Shown here one piece after another: positions 19,246-26,716 of a stretch of 64,000 bases of DNA. Position 1 is the first letter of the stretch. Every line of letters starts with the position of its first letter. Position numbers and translations under genes: made by a program. The stretch comes from TMED88 sp964515335 (lineage in GTDB: Bacteria > Myxococcota_A > UBA9160 > UBA4427), in NCBI GenBank assembly GCA_964515335.1, contig CAZETS010000012.1, forward strand, positions 1 through 64,000. The letters run 5' to 3'. The notes under the pieces are model-generated. The model was not told where the DNA came from. It did no database searches and saw only the letters and a list, made by a program, of their open reading frames with translations.

Positions 19246-20877
19246 TCAGCGGCCGGCGGTGATCAGCTTCTCTTCCTCCGCGAAGCGGAGGGCGGTTTCG
19301 CGCGTGATCTGTCCCGACGCGACGAGGTCGTTCAGCGACTGCTCGAGCAGGTACATGCCCTGAGCGCGGCCGGTCTGCATCGACGAGCGGATCTGGATGG
19401 TCTTCTCGTCGCGGATCAGATTGCCGATCGCCTTGTTGATGCGCAGCAGCTCGAGGGCCGGCACGCGTCCGCTGCCGTCCGCCCTGGGAACCAGCCGCTG
19501 CGAGACGACCGCGCGCAGCGACACCGACAGCATCGCCCGCACCTGCGCCTGCTCGTTGGACGGGAAGGCGCCGATCAGCCGGTTGATGGTGCGCACGGCG
19601 TTGTTGGTGTGCAGGGTGGCCAGCACGAAGTGACCCGTCTCGGCGGCGGTCATCGCCAGCGAGATCGTCTCGAGATCGCGCAGCTCGCCGATCACGATCA
19701 CGTCCGGGTCCTCGCGCAGCGCGCCGCGCAGCGCGCGAGCGAAGCTCTGGGTGTGCTTGCCCGCGTGCCGCTGATTGACGAGGCAGCCCTTCGGCGGGTG
19801 GATGACCTCGATCGGATCCTCGACGGTCAGGATGTGCTCTTCCCGGTTCTCGTTGATCAGGTTGAGCATCGCGGCCAGGGTGGCCGACTTGCCGCAGCCC
19901 GCCGGCCCGGTGAGCAACACCATGCCCTGGTGGAAGTCGGTCAGCTTCGCGAGCTCGGTCGGCAGCCCCAGCTCTTCGAGGGTCGGCGGCGTAGCGGGAA
20001 TCGATCGCAGCACCACGTCGAAGCCGCGCTGCTGGCGGTAGGCGTTGGCGCGAAAGCGCCCGACTCCCTCGAGGTCGAGGCAGAAGTCGAGCTCGCCGTC
20101 GCGGCAGAGCTCGGCGCGCTGCTCGGCGTCGAGGGCCGCGGCGACCAGGCGCCCGGCCGTCTCGCGATCGAACTGCGTGCCACCGTGCTCGCCGAGCTCG
20201 CCGGCAACGCGCAGCTCGAGGGCGCCCTCGCCGTGGATGTGGACGTCGCTCGCGCCGGCCTCGATGGCCGCGGCGAGGATCCGGTGCAGCTGCTGCTCGG
20301 CGGCGGCATCGGGCTCGGGCAGAACGAGCTCGAGCGAGGCGGGCCCGTCCCCGGACGGAGCCGGCGCCGGCGTGGCCTGGTCGGGTGCCGCGGGCGGGAC
20401 GGCCGGGACCTGCGGCGGGCGAGCAGCCGTACCGGACCCGGTGGCGGCGTCGGTCGCCGGCGGCGGTGCGGGCCGGGCCGCCGCAGGCGGTGGCTCGGCG
20501 ATCTCGCGCACCACCTCCTGGGTGACCGGCGCCGCGTCGTGCAGCGCGCGGGTCGCCGCGCCGTGCACAGCGGCCCCGTCCGGCGCCGGCGCGGCTGTTC
20601 GCTGTGCTGCGGGCCGCGGGCTCGCCGCGGCGGCGCCTCCCCCGGCAGCCGACTGCCGCGCGCGATGCTTCTCCACCAGGTCGCGCTGCACGCTGACGAG
20701 CTTCGCGAGCTGCCTGTCGTCGACCAAACCCTGGGCGAGCAGCACCTCGCCGAGCTTCTGGTCGGGCCGCTGGGCGGTGACCGCCTCGACGAGCTGCTGG
20801 GGCGTGATGAGCTTGAGCTGCACCGCCAGGCGGCCGATCAGCGCGGGCTTCTTCTGGGTCATCGTAAACGGACTCAT
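19246..20877 (-). CDS. PilT-like ATPase with N-terminal GspE-N-type domain and Ala/Pro linker
   Basis: The 543-residue protein has three parts. Residues about 10-75 resemble the N-terminal domain of GspE/PilB-type ATPases (LGEVLLAQGLVDDRQLAKLV). Residues about 76-190 are an Ala/Pro-rich disordered linker. About 190-543 is a PilT-family ATPase core with SDVHIHGEG, Walker A GPAGCGKSA (about 324-332), EDPIEVIHPPKG, DPDVIVIGELRD and LATLHTNNAVRTINR. It probably partners the downstream PilT in pilus retraction or a related surface machine. Two starts are possible, ATG 20877 or 20862; neither has a strong ribosome site. The linker-extended form is unusual for retraction ATPases. Confidence 0.88.
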   Translation of the reverse strand: MSPFTMTQKKPALIGRLAVQLKLITPQQLVEAVTAQRPDQKLGEVLLAQGLVDDRQLAKLVSVQRDLVEKHRARQSAAGGGAAAASPRPAAQRTAAPAPDGAAVHGAATRALHDAAPVTQEVVREIAEPPPAAARPAPPPATDAATGSGTAARPPQVPAVPPAAPDQATPAPAPSGDGPASLELVLPEPDAAAEQQLHRILAAAIEAGASDVHIHGEGALELRVAGELGEHGGTQFDRETAGRLVAAALDAEQRAELCRDGELDFCLDLEGVGRFRANAYRQQRGFDVVLRSIPATPPTLEELGLPTELAKLTDFHQGMVLLTGPAGCGKSATLAAMLNLINENREEHILTVEDPIEVIHPPKGCLVNQRHAGKHTQSFARALRGALREDPDVIVIGELRDLETISLAMTAAETGHFVLATLHTNNAVRTINRLIGAFPSNEQAQVRAMLSVSLRAVVSQRLVPRADGSGRVPALELLRINKAIGNLIRDEKTIQIRSSMQTGRAQGMYLLEQSLNDLVASGQITRETALRFAEEEKLITAGR

Positions 20878-21003
20878 CGGCCGGCGTGATCGTGCCGTTG
20901 AGCGACGATCGCTCGGGCCCGGTACGCTGCCAGCCGTCGCGCAGGCCGCCCGGTCGCCGCGGCCGTGACGCCCCCGGATTCCCACCAGCCTGGAGAGCCC
21001 GCC

Positions 21004-21345
21004 ATGTCGCCGGAGCAGCCGGCCGCGCCGCCCGATCTGACCGGCCAGCAGCGCAAGTGGCTGCGCGGCCGCGCCCACGCCCTCAAGCCCATCGTCCACG
21101 TCGGCGAGGCAGGGCTGAGCGACGCCGTCCTCGCGGCCGCCGACGCCGCGCTCGGCGACCACGAGCTGGTGAAGGTGCGCCTCCACGACCCCGCGGACAA
21201 GAAGGCCGCGGCCCGGCAGCTGGCCGAAGCGACGCATGCGGCGCTCTGCGGCCTCGTCGGCCACACCGTCATCCTCTACCGGCCGCGGGCCGACGGGCCG
21301 CGCCTCGAGGTGCCGGGCCTGACCGACGCGAACGCGAACGGCTGA
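21004..21345 (+). CDS. yhbY: YhbY/CRS1-YhbY family RNA-binding protein
   Basis: A 113-residue CRM-domain protein. In E. coli YhbY associates with the 50S precursor and is thought to assist ribosome assembly. Typical features are the opening LTGQQRKWLRGRAHAL, the GxxG-like loop VHVGEAGLSDAVL, and the conserved end GHTVILYRP. ATG 21004 is chosen for a GGAGAG 8 bases ahead; an earlier ATG at 20965 adds 13 unlikely residues. It is divergent from the PilT-like gene with about 126 bp between starts and convergent with the small membrane protein gene. Confidence 0.9.
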   Translation: MSPEQPAAPPDLTGQQRKWLRGRAHALKPIVHVGEAGLSDAVLAAADAALGDHELVKVRLHDPADKKAAARQLAEATHAALCGLVGHTVILYRPRADGPRLEVPGLTDANANG

Positions 21346-21419
21346 CCGGCCCGCCGCTCGCGGGTCACTCCCTGTTCAGCTCCGGCGCGTCCGGGGTCGC
21401 ACACCCGGCACGCCGAGAC

Positions 21420-21749
21420 CTAGCGGGGCTGCCTGGTTGCGACCGCGGGCGGCGTCGCGGCCGCGGGCGTGCGGTACATGTGCTGGTACGAGACCGCATC
21501 GGGCCCCCAGCGCCACTCCTGCGGCAGCGGCGGAGCCGGCGACTCGGCGCGCACCGTATTCGAGGCGGGAATCTGCAACGCCGCAAAGCCCGCGGAGATC
21601 AGGGCAGCCACGACCGCTGCCAGAATCAGGTCGTGATACCCCTCGAGTGACGCCGCCACGCGCTCGGCGAGCGGAAGCCTGCTGCTAGCCGAAGACCTCG
21701 CCCCCTTGGCGACGAAGCCGTCGGAACCAATCGAACTCGAACCCACCAT
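21420..21749 (-). CDS. Small single-pass membrane protein of unknown function
   Basis: This 109-residue protein starts at ATG 21749, with GGAGGAG about 9 bases ahead. It has a Ser/Arg-rich N-terminal part, one hydrophobic span (LILAAVVAALISAGFAAL, about residues 43-60), and a short exterior or cytosolic tail with QEWRWGPDAVSYQHMYR and a Thr/Ala/Pro end. I recognise no family. Its promoter region has three CAACGC elements spaced 10 and 20 bp. Confidence that it is a real gene comes from the strong ribosome site and the sensible membrane segment. Confidence 0.65.
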   Translation of the reverse strand: MVGSSSIGSDGFVAKGARSSASSRLPLAERVAASLEGYHDLILAAVVAALISAGFAALQIPASNTVRAESPAPPLPQEWRWGPDAVSYQHMYRTPAAATPPAVATRQPR

Positions 21750-22071
21750 CAAACCGATCTCCTCCAAGCACCCCGTGGCTCGCTGCACCGACACAGAACA
21801 ACGCAAGCCAACGCGGTGCCTCACGAGTCAACGCAAGCCGCATGCCAGCTCCGCCGCACCGGCTTCGTTCGAGATCGGCCCGCTCCGATCGCGCAGCTCA
21901 GCGCTTCCCACCGCTGAAACGCGGGCTAGCGAGGCCTCGAGCACGTCGCATCGCCTCACGCCCGGGAGCACGCTCGCCCCCTGGCGCCCCCGGCACCCGG
22001 CCCGCATGCCACGCCAGGCGGCGGGTGCCTCCGGATGCGGCGGGATCGTTGCTGGCGAGTTGCCGCCCCGC
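21750..22071. promoter_or_regulatory. 322-bp gap with phased CAACGC elements upstream of the small membrane protein
   Basis: No gene is seen between the small membrane protein start and the stop of the PLP enzyme. Within it, CAACGC occurs at 21799, 21809 and 21829, i.e. 10 and 20 bp apart. The first and last are extended to the identical 11-mer CAACGCAAGCC. On the minus strand this reads GCGTTG and lies 50-85 bp ahead of the start at 21749. A TTGACT box also occurs on the minus strand about 21823-21828. Same-face spacing suggests a protein-binding array; no regulator is identified. Confidence 0.4.
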
Positions 22072-23055
22072 CTACCAGCCTCTCAGGTCGATCGCCCAGG
22101 CGTCGACTACGTCGTCACCGTCGACTACGTAGAGCCGCTCGTGGTAGGCGAGGGTCGGGTCGACGTGGGCCGGCACCACGCGGATCCGGTCGCCCGGCCG
22201 CATGGGGCGCTCGGGCGCGAAGGTCACATGCTCGTCCGAGCAGAACCACACGCGCGCGTCCGCGATCTCCGGGTTGCCGTGATCCATCCCGAGCGACTTG
22301 AGCCCGCAATCGCCCACCACGTACTGCTCCGACACGGAGATCACTGTGGAAAGTACCCAGAAGGCCTGCTCGAACGGCAGGCCGAGCTTGCCGTACGCCG
22401 TATCCAGCAGCGCGTAGCTTCCGGCCTGGATCTCGGTGGCGACCTCGTTGCAGTCGAAGGTGCCGGTCCCGCCCGCCGAAACGACGTCGCCGCCGACGTC
22501 GACGTGCGCGGCCGCCAGCAGCGCCATGCTGTCGCGACAGCCGGCCTCGCGCTTCTCGCGCTCGGCAACGCCGACCACGTGCCCCTCGTAGCCCATCACG
22601 CCCCGCACCGAGAGCCCCCGGCTGCGCGCGAGATCGGCGAGCCGGCCGGCCTCTTCCGGCGCGCAGCCGCAGCGCGGCAGTCCCACGTTCACGTCGATCA
22701 GGCACTCGCTCACGCCCCCGGCCACTGCGGCTTCGATGGTCTCGGCCGAGTCGACCGCCACGGTCACCCGCGCATCGAGTGCCCCGAGCCGCCGAGCGTC
22801 GAGCACCTCGTTGGCGAGCAGCAGGTCCTCGCCGAGCCCGGCGCGCGCCATCCCCTCCATCTCGCGCACCGTCGCGCAGCAGAAGTTCGCGTGCCCGTGC
22901 GCAAGCTGCCTCTCCGCCAACGCCGTGCACTTGTGCGCCTTCACGTGCGGCCGCAACCGCGCCCCGGGCAGCACCTCGCTCATCCTCGCGAGGTTCCGCT
23001 CGAGCACCGCCCCGTCGACCAGCAACGCCGGCGTAGCCAGATCACCGACCTTCAT
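22072..23055 (-). CDS. PLP-dependent D-threonine aldolase / D-serine dehydratase-like protein
   Basis: A 327-residue protein of the alanine-racemase N-terminal fold. The cofactor lysine is in RPHVKAHK (about Lys39), as in D-threonine aldolase and DSD1-type D-serine dehydratase. The phosphate-binding region is near GGTGTFD, and the C-terminal metal-site motif is VPAHVDPTLAYHERLYVV, which supports a divalent-metal-dependent aldolase or dehydratase. The reaction is probably cleavage or dehydration of a D-beta-hydroxy amino acid; the exact substrate cannot be decided. It is preceded by a 64-bp gap after the hypothetical envelope protein. Confidence 0.9.
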   Translation of the reverse strand: MKVGDLATPALLVDGAVLERNLARMSEVLPGARLRPHVKAHKCTALAERQLAHGHANFCCATVREMEGMARAGLGEDLLLANEVLDARRLGALDARVTVAVDSAETIEAAVAGGVSECLIDVNVGLPRCGCAPEEAGRLADLARSRGLSVRGVMGYEGHVVGVAEREKREAGCRDSMALLAAAHVDVGGDVVSAGGTGTFDCNEVATEIQAGSYALLDTAYGKLGLPFEQAFWVLSTVISVSEQYVVGDCGLKSLGMDHGNPEIADARVWFCSDEHVTFAPERPMRPGDRIRVVPAHVDPTLAYHERLYVVDGDDVVDAWAIDLRGW

Positions 23056-23119
23056 GCCGCTCCCACCCCATCCCCGAGGCCGTCACGCGCCGAAGTGCGG
23101 TCGGGCGTATCCCGCAGCC

Positions 23120-23896
23120 CTACCTGGTCTTCCCGACCGCGCTGTACCAATTGCTCTCGGGATACTTCTGCTTCCGCTTCGTGATCTTCTTGTTGATGTC
23201 GACGTCGAGCTTGACGTACGCCTGACCGTCGTACCTGGGCAGGTACTCGAGCACCGGCTCCTCGATCATCACCAGGGTCCGGGCGGCATTCTTCTCCTCG
23301 ATGCGATCGAGCAGCGGAACGATCAGCTTCGACGAGCCCATCACCTGGATGTCCACGGTGCGCAGCGTGCCGCCCTTGTCGACGTACTTGCGCCGTCTTT
23401 CGATGATTTCCTTGATCGACGAGAGGGCCAGCTCACGCGTGCCTTCGTCGGTCGACGACAGCACCTTGACGAGCTTCGGCACCTCATCGACCTGCTTGAT
23501 GTTCTTGAAGGTCACCTTGGAAAGCCGACGCGCCTCCTTGACGACCTCGGGCTTGTCGTTGCGATCGACGAAGTAGATCAGGTCGTCGATGTCCTTCGAG
23601 GTCAGCCTCTTCTCCAGCTGGAGCTTGAAGGACTTGAACATCTCCTTGTCGTACTTCGTGCCGTTGAAGACGTACTCCTGCAAATAGCTGAAGGCGAGGA
23701 ACATGGCGCCGACGGTCTGCTTGCGGTGCGGTTCGGCGAGCTCGATGACCTTGCCGTACTCGTCGTTATCGAAGAGCACCTTGGCGCGGCGTACCCAGGT
23801 CTGCTCGGCTGGAGCGACTCCGGCCAGCGCTACCACCGAAGCGCCGATCAGTCCCGCGATCAATCGCCGCCACAAACCCGGCGACGCCGTGCCCAT
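23120..23896 (-). CDS. Exported lysine-rich protein of unknown function
   Basis: A protein of about 258 residues with an N-terminal signal peptide (WRRLIAGLIGASVVALAG, cleavage near APAEQ). The body is rich in lysine and charged helices, with a short TPR-like start (AKVLFDNDEYGKVIELAE) and HEAT-like middle (VPKLVKVLSSTDEGTREL), then IVPLLDRIEEK. I do not recognise a named family. ATG 23896 is preferred because AGAGG precedes it by 6 bases; ATGs at 23929 and 23983 are possible. Lysine and AAG codons are more frequent than in neighbouring genes, which may reflect transfer or simply function. It follows the beta-barrel gene by about 90 bp and may share its transcript. Confidence 0.75.
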   Translation of the reverse strand: MGTASPGLWRRLIAGLIGASVVALAGVAPAEQTWVRRAKVLFDNDEYGKVIELAEPHRKQTVGAMFLAFSYLQEYVFNGTKYDKEMFKSFKLQLEKRLTSKDIDDLIYFVDRNDKPEVVKEARRLSKVTFKNIKQVDEVPKLVKVLSSTDEGTRELALSSIKEIIERRRKYVDKGGTLRTVDIQVMGSSKLIVPLLDRIEEKNAARTLVMIEEPVLEYLPRYDGQAYVKLDVDINKKITKRKQKYPESNWYSAVGKTR

Positions 23897-23986
23897 GAGT
23901 ACCTCTCGCTCACGATTCGGGTCGTTCATTGTGGTCCTGACCCCCGGATGGCACGGCACGCCCGACCGGTCTCGAACTCGCACTCG

Positions 23987-24610
23987 CTAGAACCGGCACA
24001 GCAGCCCCATCTTCAGGATGCCGACGCCGGTCAAGGCACCGTTGTTGGTTACGTAGTAGTTGCCCTCCACTATGGTGCCCCAATGTTTCGTGAGCATCAC
24101 GTCTACACCCACACCTATTCGTGTCAGAAGCACCGTCTGGTTGACCGAACCGAAGGCCGGCCCCACACCGACCGGCTGCTGCTCGGCCAGACCCGTACCG
24201 ATGCCGAAGCTCACGTTCGGTTGGACCCACTGAGGGATCCAGGTCGGCACGAAGGCCATCGGGTACAGGACCGCTGCGACACCGAGTGAGGTCAGCGACG
24301 CGCGCTGCAGACTGCCGTCTGTGAGGCGCACCAACTCGCCCCCGCCCACCCAGTTGAACTCGACCTCGGCGGCCGCCCAGCGATTGAAGCGGTACCCACC
24401 GCCGAACGAGAAGCCGGTCATCGTGCCGTTGTCGATCGGCAACAACCCGGCGGCCAGGTTGTTCCACCCGAGAGCGAGACCGATGTCTGCGTAGAAGCCG
24501 TGAGCGTCCGTGTACGTCTGGGCAGACGCGGGACGCGCGGTGGCGACCACCAGCGCGCCCAACACGAGCAGCCACGAGGCGGCCAACGCCGGGAGTCGGG
24601 ACGAGGACAT
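23987..24610 (-). CDS. Outer-membrane beta-barrel protein (porin/OmpW-like)
   Basis: The 207-residue protein has a signal peptide ending ARPASAQ, then alternating aromatic and glycine strands: GFYADIGLALGWNN, GFSFGGGYRFNRWAAAEVEF, VQPNVSFGIGTGL, HWGTIVEGNYYVTNN. It ends in a C-terminal phenylalanine (GLLCRF) as outer-membrane barrels do. About eight strands are likely, consistent with a small OmpA/OmpW-type barrel. GTG 24625 would add five residues. It lies ahead of the lysine-rich exported protein on the same strand. Its upstream region contains a long purine tract. Confidence 0.82.
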   Translation of the reverse strand: MSSSRLPALAASWLLVLGALVVATARPASAQTYTDAHGFYADIGLALGWNNLAAGLLPIDNGTMTGFSFGGGYRFNRWAAAEVEFNWVGGGELVRLTDGSLQRASLTSLGVAAVLYPMAFVPTWIPQWVQPNVSFGIGTGLAEQQPVGVGPAFGSVNQTVLLTRIGVGVDVMLTKHWGTIVEGNYYVTNNGALTGVGILKMGLLCRF

Positions 24611-24710
24611 CGATCGCCTGAACACGGGCGGCCGAGCTTAACAGCACCCCCATTCGGCGGGCCACGGCCGACTCGGCGCCCGCGGCGTCGAGAGCACTCG
24701 CATCGCGCAG

Positions 24711-24778
24711 CGGCCGGGGAGGAGGAGGGGGGAGGAAGGAGGAGGAGGGCGAGGAGGGGCGCGAAGGGGGAATTCCCC
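24711..24778. other. Purine tract and GGGGAATTCCCC palindrome between two minus-strand genes
   Basis: From about 24711 to 24770 the plus strand is almost pure G/A. It ends in the 12-bp perfect palindrome GGGGAATTCCCC (24767-24778). The tract lies between the zinc-ribbon gene stop (24799) and the beta-barrel start (24610). It may be simple-sequence expansion, or a structured region between transcription units. No terminator T-run follows on the minus strand. Confidence 0.4.
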
Positions 24779-24798
24779 GCACAGCCGCTGTCGTGCGG

Positions 24799-25482
24799 TC
24801 AGTCGGTCGAGCCCGCGCAGGCCCTGCAGACCGTCGTGTCGGTCAGTCCCTGTGCGCCGAGGCCGAGGTACGCGTGGGCGCCGCGGCGCAGCTCCACCCC
24901 GCAGCCCGCGCAGGTGCGAGCGTGATTCAGCACCAGCCGCTGCCAGCCGAGCACTTCGGAAAACTCCGGCCGGGCCCGCGCAGCGCCGGACGACCCGGCG
25001 GCCGGCTCGTCCACCGCACCGCCACCTGACTCCGCCTTCTCGTCGCGGCGCAGCTCGCGCTCGACGGTCTCGTCGAAGCGCTGCGCACGCTCGGGGCGCT
25101 CCTCGCTCCGCCGGCGGCCGCGCGCGCGCTGACGGCCCGCCCTTCGGCGAACGCGTTCGCGTGCCTCCTGGGCCTCGTCGAGCACGTCTTCGAAGAGCCC
25201 GCCGACGTCGTCCGAGACCGACTCGACCACCGTGAACACCTCCTCGAGCACGTTCCGCACGAGGTTCGAGGCCGGCACCCTCAAGTCGTCGGCGAGCCGA
25301 CGGATGTCGTCCGCGAGCTGATCCGAGATGCGCGTGTGCAGGACGCGCTCCTTGCGGCCGCCGTGGTGATGGTGGCGCCGGCGAGGCCGACGGCGCTGCT
25401 GCCCGCCGCCGGCGCTGGACTCGCCGTGGCGAGGGTCTTCGGCCCGCTGCTCCCGTCCGTGATGGTCGTCGCTGTGTGTCAT
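24799..25482 (-). CDS. Probable ribbon-helix-helix-like DNA-binding protein with zinc ribbon
   Basis: A 227-residue protein with three parts. The N-terminal 45 residues are His/Arg-rich and disordered. A segment at about 44-84 (ERVLHTRISDQLADDIRRLA, then VPASNLVRNVLEEVF) has the strand-helix-helix pattern of ribbon-helix-helix regulators. A long charged linker follows. The C-terminal zinc-ribbon has CAGC (about 191-194) and CRAC (about 219-222) around a GAHAYLGL strand. ATG 25482 has no strong ribosome site; TTG 25494 is possible. Repeats at the start codon look like operator half-sites. Function is inferred; I know no characterised protein with this architecture. Confidence 0.7.
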   Translation of the reverse strand: MTHSDDHHGREQRAEDPRHGESSAGGGQQRRRPRRRHHHHGGRKERVLHTRISDQLADDIRRLADDLRVPASNLVRNVLEEVFTVVESVSDDVGGLFEDVLDEAQEARERVRRRAGRQRARGRRRSEERPERAQRFDETVERELRRDEKAESGGGAVDEPAAGSSGAARARPEFSEVLGWQRLVLNHARTCAGCGVELRRGAHAYLGLGAQGLTDTTVCRACAGSTD

Positions 25483-25483
25483 G

Positions 25484-25513
25484 GTGAAATACAATGTGCT
25501 TCATCGTGATACA
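25484..25513. promoter_or_regulatory. Direct repeats at the start of the zinc-ribbon regulator gene
   Basis: On the plus strand GTGAAATACA (25484-25493) and GTGATACA (25506-25513) share GTGA and TACA, with the TACA parts 20 bp apart, i.e. two helical turns. They lie immediately ahead of the start codon of a ribbon-helix-helix-like gene, where autoregulatory operators of that class are commonly found. The local base composition is distinctly AT-rich for this window. Confidence 0.35.
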
Positions 25514-25641
25514 TCCGGCAATGCAGCACCCGGGCGGCACCTCGCACCGATCCGGCCGTGGACGCAGCTCCGCCCTCGAGCCCCGGAATCGAAGGGGAGA
25601 TTTCGATTCGAAACGCCTTCCCCCGAAGGGGCGGTCGCCAG

Positions 25642-25677
25642 TCAGACCGCGCTTCAGACCGCGCGTCAGACGTACGT
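25642..25677. repeat. 12-bp tandem repeats at the ilvE stop codon
   Basis: TCAGACCGCGC occurs at 25642 and 25654, and a third unit begins TCAGAC at 25666, where TCA is the complement of the ilvE stop codon. The repeats sit in the 183-bp gap between ilvE and the zinc-ribbon gene. A small CCCC-TTC-GGGG hairpin lies nearby, but no T-run supports a terminator. Confidence 0.4.
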
Positions 25678-26601
25678 GAGCCAGTCCGCGTAGCGCTCGT
25701 CGCGACCCGTCACGACATCGAAGAAGGCCGCCTGCAGCTCCTCGGCGACCGGGCCGCGCTTGCCCGCGCCGACCTGCCGGTGGTCGACCTCGCGGATCGG
25801 GGTCACCTCGGCGGCGGTGCCGGTCAGGAAGATCTCGTCGGCCACGTACAGGTCGTCGCGCGTCACCGGGGCCTCGGCGACCCGGTAGCCCCGGTCCTCT
25901 GCGAGGCGGATCAGCGTGTCGCGGGTGATGCCGTGCAGCACGGTGGCGAGCGGCGGCGTGCGGATCTCGCCGTTGCGCACGACGAAGATGTTCTCGCCCG
26001 TGCACTCGGAGACGAGGCCGAGGGTGTCGAGCATGATCGCCTCGTCGTAGCCGTCGAGCAGCGCCTCGCGCTTGGCGAGGATCGAGTTCACGTAGTCGCC
26101 GCAGGTCTTGCCGTTGGTCATCTTGGCGTTGACGTGGTGGCGCGCGAAGGTCGAGACCTTGGCGCGGATGCCTCGCGCCATGCCCTCCTCGCCCAGGTAC
26201 TTCCCCCAGGCCCAGGAGATGATCGCGACCCGCACGGGGTTGTCACCCGGGTCCAGACCCATCGCGCCGTCGCCCAGGAAGACGAGCGGACGAATGTACC
26301 CCTCGTCGAGGTGATTGCGGCGCAGGCTCTCGAGCACGGCGTCCTGCACGAGCGGTAGGGCGTAGGGGACGTCGAGCAGGTTGATGTGCGCCGACTCGTA
26401 GAGGCGCCGCATGTGCTCGGGGAGGCGGAAGACAGCCGAGCGCTCGTCGTGGGTGCGGTAGCAGCGGATGCCCTCGAACACGCCCAGCCCGTAGTGGAGG
26501 CTGTGGGTCAGCACATGCACGCGCGCCTCGTCCCACGGCACGAACTCGCCGTCGAGCCAGATCGCTTCGCCGGTCACGCCCTTGCTGGCGTCGTCGCCCA
26601 T
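25666..26601 (-). CDS. ilvE: Branched-chain amino acid aminotransferase (IlvE)
   Basis: A class IV PLP aminotransferase of 311 residues interconverting Leu, Ile and Val with their 2-oxo acids using glutamate. The start region IWLDGEFVPWDEARVHVLTH and SLHYGLGVFEGIRCY are typical. The PLP lysine is in NGKTCGDYVNS (about Lys165). SECTGENIFVV and FLTGTAAEVTPI follow, the latter forming the phosphate-binding loop. ATG 26601 is chosen because family similarity begins there; an upstream ATG at 26697 adds 32 Arg-rich residues. Other branched-chain genes are not nearby. Confidence 0.95.
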   Translation of the reverse strand: MGDDASKGVTGEAIWLDGEFVPWDEARVHVLTHSLHYGLGVFEGIRCYRTHDERSAVFRLPEHMRRLYESAHINLLDVPYALPLVQDAVLESLRRNHLDEGYIRPLVFLGDGAMGLDPGDNPVRVAIISWAWGKYLGEEGMARGIRAKVSTFARHHVNAKMTNGKTCGDYVNSILAKREALLDGYDEAIMLDTLGLVSECTGENIFVVRNGEIRTPPLATVLHGITRDTLIRLAEDRGYRVAEAPVTRDDLYVADEIFLTGTAAEVTPIREVDHRQVGAGKRGPVAEELQAAFFDVVTGRDERYADWLTYV

Positions 26602-26716
26602 CGCTCGACCCTGCCTCCCTGCGCCCACACCGACGCGGCGCGTAACGGCGCCGGATCGGGAAGCGGACATTCTCGCGATCCGCTCGCCCCCTCGCAATCC
26701 GGATCGCGAGGCGGTC

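Noticed and set aside
16898..19363. 821-codon plus-strand ORF across metallophosphoesterase and pilT
   Set aside because: It spans two well-supported minus-strand genes and shows no domain; its length follows from scarce stop codons in high-GC antisense frames.
24711..24778. Purine tract and EcoRI-type palindrome as a cloning or vector junction
   Set aside because: Sequence on both sides is native high-GC coding context on the same strand, and the palindrome is explained by the tract end; no vector-like sequence was seen.
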